From Paralvinella palmiformis (lineage: Eukaryota > Annelida > Polychaeta > Terebellida > Alvinellidae), in the NCBI GenBank assembly GCA_025642065.1, contig JAODUP010000142.1, positions 783,001-847,000 on the forward strand: a stretch of DNA of 64,000 nucleotides, in the 5' to 3' direction. The notes beneath the pieces were generated by a model. That model was not told where the DNA came from. It was given only the letters and a program-made list of their open reading frames with translations, and searched no databases. The first letter of the stretch is position 1; each line of letters begins with the position of its first letter. The translations under genes and the position numbers were made by a program. Below, one piece after another: positions 54,062 to 64,000 of this stretch.

Positions 54062-54600
54062 GGATAAATGACACCTCAAGACCCTAGAAGCGGCTTTTGT
54101 CGACCTGCCCCCTCTATAAATCATTGACGACTAATGCGCAATAATGGCACTGAGCAAGAAGAAAAATATCCCCCAGCAGTCGGCTTTCTCCTGTCGCCAA
54201 CCACGGCGCCTGACCTAAACCAAGCAAGACAAGCTTTAGCTAACAATTGATAAGCGGGCTGCATTGATTATAATTTACCAACAGGTTAAAGCATAACTTA
54301 CCTATAATAACCATGTGACGAGCTTATTTGGAGAGCTGCTGGAGGACTAAACTGAGAGGCCTTCGAAAACCTCCTGGGTTGAGGTGATTGACTGCTGATC
54401 CTGGTTGTCAACCAGAATGACTGCAGCACTGAGACAGACGTATACCCTGGTATCGGACGGGCAGGACCAGCATTGTCTAGGGAAGATTTTCACGGTTGAG
54501 CAGGTAGACACTGTAAGCGAGAAAGAGATCGAAAAGCTCTGAGTCGTCGTGAGGCCTTCTTCGGTGTGATCAGCGCGGTGACTAACTTATTGGCTGGACT
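54062..54600. other. Moderately GC-rich non-coding stretch
   Basis: Less AT-rich than its surroundings. No coding frame, tRNA or snRNA could be supported. Confidence 0.25.
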
Positions 54601-54608
54601 GGATTAGA

Positions 54609-54775
54609 CTCACTCACTCACTCACTCACTCACTCACACTTAATCACTCACTCATCTTCTCACTCTCTTATGCTCTCACTCACTGTCTCACTGACACACT
54701 GACAGATTCAATCACTTCACTCTGTAGTAAGTTAACTCACTGACTCAGCCATTCTCTCACCCACTCACTGATTAG
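54609..54775. repeat. Degenerate (CTCA)n array
   Basis: Perfect (ctca)n at about 54609-54637, then imperfect repeats of cactctc/cactgac. Confidence 0.75.
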
Positions 54776-54779
54776 TCCG

Positions 54780-56900
54780 AAGTCATAATTGAGTTATCTT
54801 GTACCTTAATTAATTATGTGGATTCATTGTTCCCATCACAAAGAAGCCATCTATGAATCCCCACAATGCAGATCAGAGCATACCTATCACAGTAAGCTCC
54901 GCATTCTTTATTAATCGAACTCGATAAATGGCTTTGAAATTTGCTAACCACATCTAATTCTGTTTTTGGAAAGAAGGGATACCTGATTACCATATAGTTT
55001 CCTCATGATTTCATAATGTTTCTGGCTGTTCGACCTGGAAATAAGATGACTTCTTTTGTTTCAACATACCTAGCGATACCAGCCGAATCTCGGTTCTATC
55101 GCCATGGGTTTTAAAGCTTTCATTATTAACTGTGTAACAGCTAAACGTGTGGAAATGCGTCATGAATGTCTCGATAAAGTGAGCAGTATTCGCCGACGAA
55201 ATAACGACACATGAACTACAAATGTTTGTATTCGGGTGGATGGAATACTCGCAGAATCGATCATTTACTTTCAACAGGACTAACGTTAAACGCATTACAA
55301 TGGGCAGGAATTTACTTCACGTTGCAACACAGCGGAAGCTATACACACGGACTATTGATATAGTGGAATGTTTGATCAATCTTGGCTCGATATTTCGCTC
55401 AAGATGGATGGCTGAATGAATGTTGTTTAACGACACATCGGCAAATTTAGGCCAGTCAGGGTCCTATTAGCTGCACACTCTGAGGGAAGCATGTATCGAC
55501 CGAGTACGCTTGGGGTATACGGATGGAGCCTGTCCTGAACTAGATTACAGACTGACAGCAAAACCAATATGTGGCGCACAATGTGATAAAATATCAATAA
55601 TATGTGTCTGTACATAACAAAACAATATAACACATTAGCACAAATTTATTATTATCCCAGATGATACAGTTCAAATAAACATAAATGAGATTATATGAAC
55701 CAAATCGATTGACACACCTTCAAACATTTATTGGGTGATTCATGTACGTAATGGGACTTTTAACTAAGTAATTTATATTTTAACGAAGATGTATCGCCAT
55801 ATACGATTGTATTCACACTTAGTAAGATTGCAGACGGACAGAATAGGATAAACAAGATTCAGCTTACATGGAAGCAGTGTGCCCTTAAACGACCATTGAA
55901 TAAACCTGTCCCTGAACTAGCATTAAATAAATGGATCGCAGCAGCCTCTCTGGTTATTATTGGTGCTCAGTTACAATTTTGAATTGGCACCAGTGCCCTA
56001 GAGCGTTTGTCTGTGTTCGTTTGTAAGTATATACAAGTGTGTGTGCGTATGTTTATGTTAGTGTTTGGGTGTATATTCGTATATATCGTATATCTAACGA
56101 ATTACATCATTAATTATTTATATTTAGGTGGCCACTTTCCACCCGGTAAGCTGATTATCCAACACAAATTAGATAACTGTGATGCACTTACCATTTAATG
56201 TACCAGAAATCCGTTATTGGAAAGGTTAAAGTTCGCCGGTTGCTGATATTTAAAAAAAACATTACTCTTTGTTATTAAAGCAAAGACCATGTAATATGTC
56301 TACCATTAGCAATAACACAGATGGGAGAGGCTAAGCACAACAAATGTGTTTTTCAACGCTATGCTTATGTCATATGCAGTTAACTTTTAATTATCCATTT
56401 AAATTGTTTAAATATGCAGACCTTCCAGATGGCGAATAACCCTACACTTGATAAGATCGATACGAATGAGGAGTTCGATTGCCATCGACGTATAATTATC
56501 CCAATGACATCGTCGATAATAACTCGCTTTTCATCCCAACGGCCTGAGTGATCAGTTATCTTTGTCGTGGTCCATCTTTTATCTTTTTATGCAGTATAGG
56601 TATCCTTATAAAGGAAAATGTTACAAATAAGTCCATTACGAATTTAACGTATTTTTCTTCCACGATCAAGGTATAATGGCTATTATCCTGCATGAAAATT
56701 GGCTATTAGTATTTTTGGGTGATATGACTCGATTTATTGCAAAGTAGCAGTCATTCTAAAGCTAATGAATCTCTCGATGCTGTGTTAGCCAGCAAGAATA
56801 GGTTAATCATCGGCTACTTTGATTGATCACACATACATAAATGACGTATCATCTAAGCATCACTCTTATCTAAGTAGCACCAAGTTTATTGATCATTTTA
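54780..56900. other. Non-coding stretch
   Basis: Nothing supported except a short piece at 55425-55470 (gaatgaatgttgtttaacgaca...ggccagtcagggtcc) resembling a tail motif common in mollusc interspersed repeats. A weakly related piece is at 44592-44645. Confidence 0.3.
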
Positions 56901-56919
56901 GAACATTTGTCACTGCGTA

Positions 56920-58180
56920 AAAGAAAGAAAAAGGTCTTCGGGCTACTAACGTCAAAACAAGATCTTTTTCTGAAGTAATCATCCAATTATTTCAGGAATA
57001 CCAAGTTGTACAAAAAGCTTAGTTCGTTAATCATGTAGGAATCCCAAATTTCGCATGTGAGGAATTCGATCAACTATATTCTATGTTATTCAATAAATCA
57101 CTTCTTCTTTGCGAGTCAATTTCGTCAAAATGTTTGAAGGGACATCCGTGGATCACCAGTGGACCTTTTGCGTCATCTTCGAAAAAAAGTTAATATATTC
57201 ACCAGAAAACTTAACAAACCCACTTCTGAAAACAGACAGAAGTATATATCCTTCAACAATGCCTTAATGCATTGAAGTGGAATATAAAAGCATCATGTAA
57301 TGGATCAATTTTGAAGAACTAATTAGCCTAGATACCTGTATATATGAATACCTTAGTACGGACAAATAGACTAGTTCCTGTTAGGCATTCTAGACTATCT
57401 GAATGTTATATACGTAGGCATTCTTGCTTACAGTCCAACCCCCACGTACATGCCATCTTTGCAGTACTTATCGAGTCTATACTTAAAAGAAATCAAGGTA
57501 CTGGCATTGATAACAAGTTCAAATGTTGGACAATTCGCTGATTAAACGAGGTTTCGGGATTTCGATTCTGCAAGGCCACATCATCAATCTAAGACTCTGA
57601 CATCTAGTTGGCCCATGAACGGTTCTTTTGAAGAAAACTGCTAGTTTAAAGCTGTCTATGTTATTCAGGATCGTTTAGACTATGTCGTCACCTCTCGTCA
57701 CCACTCCGTTTTATAAAAAGGAGTGATGGGTGTCTAAGGCCATTTAGATGTTCTTCATATTCCAGATCTTTCATATGTTGGACTAAATTCCTAGCCCGCC
57801 GCTGAACCTTTTCCAGTCAATTTGTCCACATAGTAGTCGACAATAAAGCAAGTCATAGGAATTATGAGCCAATAACTCTCCCCTGCCCTAGTGAATGTTT
57901 TCTAAATGATATTCTTTTTTCAGACAAGACTGAAATGGGTAAACTTTTGATTACATCCATTGGCAACATAGACATTCATATAGGTCTAACCGTTCAATCA
58001 TCAAAAACATGTTTCTTTTCATTCATAACTAAACTACCAAGTAATAGCATTTTCATCAAATTTGTGGCGCCACAAGATATCATTGATGTTGTTAATAAAG
58101 TCAAACCCAAATCTAGTTCTATACTGGATTACATATGGAACAAATTAACGAAATCAACAATCAGATAGATAATTAACCCG
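56920..58180 (+). mobile_element. LINE remnant (endonuclease-RT linker) with an inserted antisense CR1-like fragment
   Basis: KGHPWITSG at about 57138-57166 followed by NIFTRKLNKPTSENRQKYI (shifted frame) matches the 'HPWxTxGL...KNKLYKKxLKxPT' linker of LINE ORF2. At 57935-58168, SNSIFIKFVAPQDIIDVVNK then KPKSSS matches the segment just before RT motif 1 (NKLKPKSSxGxDGIS). Between them (57833-57690, - strand) LEKVQRRARNLVQHMKDLEY matches the CR1-type post-RT region, so a second element is nested in reverse. Both are dead. Confidence 0.6.
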
Positions 58181-58353
58181 ACCATTCAAGATTGTGCTAA
58201 TGTTGAGATTTTCGGATGATTTACTGCAAAACTTTGTTTGCATTTACATCGGTGACATTTTAACCTGAAAATGTCAAATTACCGAAGTATATTAGAGGGA
58301 ATCTAGGATTTATTTTGCACAAAGTAAAAATCGAATGTTACCCAGGGAAGATT

Positions 58354-59203
58354 CAGTGTTAAGGGATTAGATCGAGACTGCAGACACAGATACACAGCCA
58401 CATACCAACAAACACACACACACACAAACACATACACATATTCACTATATATATATATATATATATAGGTTTGATATCTTGACCGTAAGCAAATGCACGT
58501 GGATAAACACTACAAAATAAATACAGTTAAACATAAAGGGATATCCTTTTCATCTACATAACTAGATGGTATTTTTGCTACTAGGTTATGATGATTGGTG
58601 TTTTACGGCCACTTTTGTGCACATTGTAGGCTAAATCTACTGCCAGTATTGGGACTGAGCGGCCAATCCCTGTTGGACCTTCTCTGTAAGATATTTTATC
58701 TGTCACATCGAATCATTAACTTTAGAAGTCTCTTAGCCAATTCAGCCTACAAGTAACACAAACCTGGCCGTAAAACAACATTTCTTACCACTAACGTGAT
58801 ATTGTTTTATGATCTTTATTCTAAAGGCATTTACTTTACTCGTAATTATTGTTGTTGTCACTGTTCTAATCCTTGAAAAACATACTGAACACCAAATAAT
58901 GTCGGTGTGTATTTTTAGATTGATATTGTCTCAGGGCGCATCATCTACATGTCGTGATGTCTGTTATGGATTACAGCTTGGTACTTCTTAACCATGGTCA
59001 TGCTTTGCAAGAAGTCGGAGGTTCGAATCCCGGCCATGGCACTATAGTAGAACGGGGTTTTCATCCAGTTTGGAAACTGGCAAGGTTTTCTTCACTGAAT
59101 ATTACATCTATTGTAAATTCTAAATTTGCTTAGAATTAGTTACCATGGTCAAGCACAAATTACAGACGATTTGTTTCTCCCTCATTTGAACATTTCAGCC
59201 AAG

Positions 59204-59241
<38 letters not shown>

Positions 59242-59488
59242 CTTCTATAACTCTGACTATTGTTGTTAATCGGAATTCTTGATAAACTCACCAAATGGCA
59301 ACATAATAACTTATTCCTTTACGGAGTTCATGAACTTCCTTATACAATCATAGTCATTACAATCAAGATGTATACGTAGTGTGTTTCCCTGAATATTTAT
59401 CTAACCTAAATTTCAAATAATATTGATATCTAGTCACCTTTCTTGAGTAATGATTATTTTGTTTTCATAAAGGAGAATTTAGCGAAAG
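58354..59488 (+). repeat. Direct duplication, copy 1
   Basis: 58354-58634 matches 61866-62216, and 58634-59488 matches 63154-64000, at very high identity (a few substitutions and microsatellite length changes). In copy 1 these two blocks are joined directly at gtaggctaaatctactgcc, whereas copy 2 carries about 935 extra bases between them. Contains a truncated family-A SINE fragment at 58588-58634 and a family-B SINE at 58985-59205. Confidence 0.85.
58985..59205 (+). mobile_element. tRNA-derived SINE (family B), copy 2
   Basis: ccatggtcatgctttgcaag, B box GGTTCGAATCCCGGCC and body ttgtaaattctaaatttgct, then an (ATT)n tail. The 5' A-box part is lost. Confidence 0.8.
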
Positions 59489-59489
59489 A

Positions 59490-59735
59490 TTATTATCACT
59501 ATTCTGAATTAGAATTATTAATGTTAATTGTCCTTTTGTAAACAAAAATATTATTATAGAATTTCAACGATATCTTAAAAAATAGTAATTTTACCTAAAC
59601 ATGTAGTCGAACTTCTGTGAGTGTAAACAAATGAATAAAGATCAATGGGAATAATTAATAGTTTATTAAATAGCAAATCAACAGCGACATATTTTAAAAA
59701 GCTAGTCTTAATACAATAAGTTAATATTTCTGTAC
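59490..59735. other. 3' flank between duplication copy 1 and the minus-strand gene
   Basis: AT-rich, no feature recognised. On the - strand this is the region downstream of the gene's poly(A) signal (tttttattg on +, at about 59738-59746). Confidence 0.3.
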
Positions 59736-59784
59736 ATTTTTTATTGAAAGTTCATAAAATGTAGACCCACTAAACAACAGTTAT

Positions 59785-61116
59785 CTATAACAGTATTTCC
59801 ATATTAAAGTTATTTAAAGTATTCCTAGCACTAGAGATTTGATTGGTGGCATAATTTGCTACAATTAAAGTGTAATAAGTTAAACTAGTAAGAGATATTG
59901 CTGCTTCTGTATCATTGTATTGAAGATTACCATTCATCGCCACATACATTGTCTGAAAAGAAATATGAGTGCACAAATTATTCTGAGAAAATGAATTAGT
60001 ATGACTAGCACTATATACTAAGCCTCGTTCGAATATTATGTCATAAAGTGTTTCTCATACCAAAAACATGAAAGTGAAATATATGAAGACATCTTACCTG
60101 GGTTTTTAATAAGAAATCCATGTTGACTAGAAGGCTTGTTAGTTTTGGCTTAATATCATTTGACCAAGCACAAAAGAAGTATTTCATTTCAGATGCTACC
60201 TGACCGTGACATTGTATTCGACAAGGATTAGTGTGTTCCTCACGATCTCCGGATAGACATTCTTGTTGTAGTAGCATCACTAAACCTTTATCAGTTAGAG
60301 ATGTCATAGTGTGGTTGAGCTGGAGTAAATCTTCTCTCAAAATCAGCATCAATGACTGGAAAAAATAATTATTACATGCATTAGTATCTGTGTCCGTTGT
60401 TTTCTACATCGCCACCAGATCTCACAAAACACACAGAAACATGCAAAATCACGATGGTTTTACTTACAAGGATCACATACAATAACATTTGAAGGATATC
60501 TAGAAATTCTTTATCGTGTAATTTAAAGTATACTCTATATCATACACACCAAAGTAACATCTGAAGACTCTTCTGTAGGGTAAGGAACGTTGGCGAGGTA
60601 GTGAACTGAATCAGCGAATACTCGACATTTTTCAATATCGTCTCCTTTAAGAACTGGCGGAAGATAAGTCTGTATCCCATTGCACTAGATATAAAACAGA
60701 TTTGACACAAAATCCACTTATTGCGCTTTTATAGTTTAGATAGTTAGATTAGTGTTAGGATATGTTCTTACAGATCAATCCACGTTCAGCATAAACGATA
60801 ACGTTTATCATTTTATACTTACAAATACCCTAAATGCTTGGTATGCATTAGCTGCTGTTTCGGACACTCCTTTTTGAACATCTCTAATCATTGATTCATT
60901 TGAATTGCTAACGGGTGATGTTAATGTCATGTTCAACGTACACACGTAAACTGAAAAATAAAAGACATAAGTATACTTTGAAAACTTCGGGAAATGCCCG
61001 AAATAGACTGGAAATGATGTTTACTCATATCAATATCTCATTATTGATGTGAAATAATTGGATGGCTTCAGAATTTACAATGTAAACTTACCGATGAATA
61101 TGTCTGCTTTCATCAT
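59785..61116 (-). CDS. Small, probably secreted Cys-containing helical protein (5 exons, 237 aa), family unknown
   Basis: Coding exons on the - strand are 61116-61092, 60950-60823, 60684-60550, 60355-60098 and 59952-59785. All junctions are GT-AG and the frame is continuous (intron phases 1,0,0,0). The start MMKADIFIVYVCTL has a short hydrophobic core consistent with a signal peptide. Possible N-glycosylation sites are N15-M-T, N26-E-S and N110-H-T. Cys lie at 12, 52, 71, 129, 141, 145 and 158. The rest is mostly amphipathic, helix-prone sequence (for example LMLILREDLLQLNHTMTSL). A TATA-like TTTAAAAG lies about 80 bases upstream and AATAAA about 40 bases downstream. Size, signal and all-helical look recall secreted helical-bundle proteins, but I recognise no family. 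A broken partial copy lies at 53.7-54.1 kb. Confidence 0.7.
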
Positions 61117-61189
61117 GAACACTATGGTATAGAGAAGTGTTAATCTTTCAATACTGACCTGCCAACATTTCGCACATGTTCTAATAAAG

Positions 61190-61200
61190 CTCCCTTTTAA
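61190..61200 (-). promoter_or_regulatory. TATA-like box of the secreted-protein gene
   Basis: On the - strand cctttaaaagggagc lies about 80 bases before the ATG. The equivalent ccctttaaacgggagc is kept in the pseudogene copy at about 54052. Confidence 0.4.
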
Positions 61201-61865
61201 AGGAATCGATTAAGTTCTTTCTGACATATATCTATTTTTAACCACAACAATCAGGATCAACGCCAACACACAAAAATAAGTAACGAAATTTCGGTTTCAG
61301 AATGTATTTTAATCTCATCGTAACTAGCTAGACGCTTGGTTTCGGGAATTATCCAGCCAATTCTTCCGTGTTTCCTTTCATATAGTTTGGTCATGTAAAA
61401 CCCAGTATGTTTCTGAAATTTCTGAGAGTGATTAAAAATATAAAAGAAGAGAAATGATCTATGACAAATATGTGCATTTATGTTCATATGATTTATTTTC
61501 AAGTGAGATAATATTTGTAACAAAATAAATGGCCAATAATTCTACCAAAATAATTAATGAGAAATAAGTTCTGATATCTGAGAAGATGAAATGATTTTTT
61601 TAAATTCTACTTTACACTAATAACCATTCACCTGCAGCAAATCATTACAACTGTAGGTTCTTCATAAAGAGTTGATGGGCCAATTTGATCGAGATAGAAG
61701 CATCGTTCAATATAATCAGTCACATTAACTGAATGGTAATTGATTACGACTGTCAAATAATGTGGCATTAAGTTGTTGCAATATATGGATATATAATTTA
61801 CTGCAATAAAGTATTTAACTAACGCCTGTGTTATTGATTTGTTTTAGAATGTGTTTTTCTTTTTC

Positions 61866-61974
61866 AGTGTTAAGGGGTTAGATCGAGCCTGCAGATACAC
61901 ATACACAAGCACAACCCAACAAACAATTACAAACACACAAACACACACACACATACAAACACGTACACATATTC

Positions 61975-62022
<48 letters not shown>

Positions 62023-62216
62023 CCCTTTGCATTGCATACGCGTGAGTGAGCAAGGTTTAATATATTGACCGTAAGCAAATGCACGTGGATAAACACTACA
62101 AAATAAATACAGTTAAACATAAAGGGATATCCTTTTCATCTACATAACTAGATGGTATTTTTGCTACTAGGTTATGATGATTGGTGTTTTATGGCCATTT
62201 TTGTGCACATTGTAGG
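61866..62216 (+). repeat. Direct duplication, copy 2, left block
   Basis: Matches 58354-58634: tgttaaggggttagatcgag, the CA-rich stretch, a (TA)n (61978-62019, longer here), ttgaccgtaagcaaatgcac and gggatatccttttcatctac. It runs into an intact family-A SINE here. Confidence 0.85.
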
Positions 62217-62356
62217 CTACATGGGCCGAGCAACCTTCAAAGGTAATGGAGTGAAGTCAAAGATGAAACATTCTTCAGATGTGCCCACGCCGAGATTCGA
62301 ACACAGGTGGTAGTAATCTGTGGTCCAACGCAATCTCGCTAGACCAAGGAGGCGCC
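62173..62356 (-). mobile_element. tRNA-derived SINE (family A), copy 3
   Basis: On the - strand: gggcgcctccttggtctagc (A box TGGTCTAGCGAG), B box GTGTTCGAATCTCGG, then the family-A body to tgtgcac...taggctac and a short end. Complete copy. Confidence 0.85.
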
Positions 62357-62375
62357 CTACTTTAGCTACTAGATG

Positions 62376-62553
62376 ATGATGATGATTGATGTTTTACGGC
62401 CACTTTTGTGCACGAGGTAGGCTAAATGGGCCGAGTGACCCCCAAATGTAATGAAGCGAAGTGAAAGACGAAACAACCTTCAGATATGCCCACGCCGGGA
62501 TTCGAACACAGGTGGTAGTAATCTGTGGTCCAACACACTACCGCTAGACCACT
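62376..62553 (-). mobile_element. tRNA-derived SINE (family A), copy 4
   Basis: Head tagtggtctagcggtagtgt, B box GTGTTCGAATCCCGG, same body and a (GAT)n end. It lies about 20 bases from copy 3 in the same orientation, so the pair is a tandem insertion or a local duplication. Confidence 0.85.
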
Positions 62554-62555
62554 AG

Positions 62556-63150
62556 CTACTAGAAGACGGTGCTTTGTTAACATGAGTTTGATCACTAACG
62601 TTTACCAAATGTGGATAGGTTTGACCGGGTTACCTCTGTCATATTCTGTGATAAAGAAATATTTCGTAAATCAGAAACTTCACAGTTACTACATGTCATA
62701 TTCTGTTACCTGGAGTATTGAAAAGGGTGCTGTGAAGAGAAAATACCACAAACATTAATTACCATATATGCTAATTTAACTCTATTTGTAAATATCTACA
62801 ACACTATGATTATTTGTCAAAGCATAACCCCACAAAACATAATCCACTATAACTCTATATTAATAAAGGTGATTCCAATCATAAGTTAATGAATATATTT
62901 CGGTAAATGTTTTTTTTAATACGCGCCATCAAAGAATGACATCATGTGGTTGTTTCTCTTCTCCTCAGCATTGAATTAAACATTGTTCAGTCTTGATTGG
63001 TAGTTTTTCATATGAGAATGTTCTGAGCTACTGAACATGCATTTCCCTATTTTGACTAATATTATATGACGATAATTTAGTTGTAATGAATCCTGTCTCA
63101 GGAAGACTGAAATATATCTCATAGACAATTGTTCAGAGCTTCAGTGTGGG
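62556..63150. other. Unique spacer within duplication copy 2
   Basis: Present only in copy 2. No gene or repeat recognised. Confidence 0.35.
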
Positions 63151-64000
63151 CAATCTACTGCCAGTATTGGGACTGAGCGGCCAATCCCTGTTGGACCTTC
63201 TCTGTAAGATATTTTATTTGTCACATCGAATCATTAACTTTAGAAGTCTCTTAGCCAATTCAGCCTACAAGTAACACAAACCTGGCCGTAAAACAACATT
63301 TCTTACCACTAACGTGATATTGTTTTATGATCTTTATTCTAAAGGCATTTACTTTACTCGTAATTATTGTTGTTGTCACTGTTCTAATCCTTGAAAAACA
63401 TACTGAACACCAAATAATGTCGGTGTGTATTTTTAGATTGATATTGTCTCAGGGCGCATCATCTACATGTCGTGATGTCTGTTATGGATTACAGCTTGGT
63501 ACTCCTTAACCATGGTCATGCTTTGCAAGAAGTCGGAGGTTCGAATCCCGGCCATGGCACTATAGTAGAACGGGGTTTTCATCCAGTTTGGAAACTGGCA
63601 AGGTTTTCTTCACTGAATATTACATCTATTGTAAATTCTAAATTTGCTTAGAATTAGTTACCATGGTCAAGCACAAATTACAGACGATTTGTTTCTCCCT
63701 CATTTGAACATTTCAGCCAAGATTATTATTATTATTATTATTATTTTATTATTATCTTCTATAACTCTGACTATTGTTGTTAATCGGAATTCTTGATAAA
63801 CTCACCAAATGGCAACATAATAACTTATTCCTTTACGGAGTTCATGAACTTCCTTATACAATCATAGTCATTACAATCAAGATGTATACGTAGTGTGTTT
63901 CCCTGAATATTTATCTAACCTAAATTTCAAATAATATTGATATCTAGTCATCTTTCTTGAGTAACGATTTTTTGTTTTCATAAAGGAGAATTTAGCGAAA
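63151..64000 (+). repeat. Direct duplication, copy 2, right block (continues past window)
   Basis: Matches 58634-59488 with a handful of differences (for example tacttcttaa versus tactccttaa) and a shorter (ATT)n. Carries a family-B SINE copy at 63505-63722. Confidence 0.85.
63505..63722 (+). mobile_element. tRNA-derived SINE (family B), copy 3
   Basis: Same truncated SINE as at 58985, carried along in the duplication and so not an independent insertion. Confidence 0.8.

Noticed and set aside
54290..54330. cataacttacctataataacc resembles the 5' end of U1 snRNA
   Set aside because: The following sequence lacks the U1 stem-loops and Sm site; a chance match.
58809..58991. 60-codon hydrophobic + frame, repeated at 63327-63509
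   Set aside because: It is conserved only because it lies in the recent duplication. No promoter, splice or family evidence.
61257..61523. 88-codon - strand frame with an exon-like acceptor, plus an open segment at 61790-61633 ending at a GTGAAT donor
   Set aside because: Joining the two by the visible splice sites gives a stop after a few codons, and neither part matches a family. It could be a relic exon of an upstream gene.

Overview
This is a stretch of AT-rich animal nuclear DNA. The real genes are split by short GT-AG introns. Between them lie long (TA)n, (CA)n and trinucleotide arrays, tRNA-derived SINEs, decayed non-LTR retrotransposons, two Ty3/Gypsy elements and hAT debris. No bacterial-style operons, rRNA or CRISPR are present. 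The repeat content (SINEs with tRNA heads, LINEs with a C-terminal Cys/His motif, poly-ATT elements ending near a GCTTTACAA motif) fits a marine invertebrate, most likely a mollusc. That assignment is inference.

Host genes. (1) A ten-exon gene on the + strand (18280-22718, 252 aa) whose C-terminal half is a derived MACROD-type macro domain. It keeps the IPTW linker, the ISLWKGDI strand, the IAF..C....IYG loop and the VERIVFCV...Y...YFP C-terminus. It lacks the glycine-rich ADP-ribose-binding loop and the catalytic Asn. (2) A paralogue on the + strand (45334-51846, up to about 415 aa) with the same exon lengths and phases across the domain, and the same loss. Its N-terminal region has been expanded by a tandem array of 66-bp phase-1 exons (22 residues each, period 165-168 bp). 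(3) A five-exon gene on the - strand (61116-59785, 237 aa) for a small, probably secreted, Cys-containing helical protein of unknown family. A broken partial copy of it lies 7 kb away at 53660-54060. (4) A heat-shock-type promoter (five alternating TTC/GAA pentamers plus a TATA box, 25420-25481) followed by two spliceable small coding exons.

Layout. 1-9.9 kb: LINE and hAT remnants and a decayed LINE at 4.96-8.5 kb. 10-18 kb: repeats, a palindromic ACGAGATCTCGT cluster and two SINEs. 18.3-22.9 kb: macro-like gene 1. 25.4-25.8 kb: heat-shock promoter unit. 26.6-28.8 kb: a decayed repetitive gene family member (- strand). 30.2-33.9 kb: Gypsy remnant (- strand). 34-34.9 kb: LINE RNase H end (- strand). 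38.1-42.7 kb: Gypsy element with 158-bp LTRs (+ strand). 44.1-44.6 kb: CR1-like LINE end. 45.3-52 kb: macro-like gene 2. 53-54 kb: dispersed repeat and pseudogene. 56.9-58.2 kb: LINE remnant. 58.35-59.49 kb and 61.87-64 kb: a direct duplication flanking the small secreted-protein gene.

The most interesting content is the pair of macro-domain paralogues. Both keep intact frames and splice sites but have replaced the ligand-binding loop by a 7-codon microexon, and one carries a recently amplified exon array. Exon models come from splice motifs, frame continuity and comparison of the two paralogues. No transcript data or database search was available.
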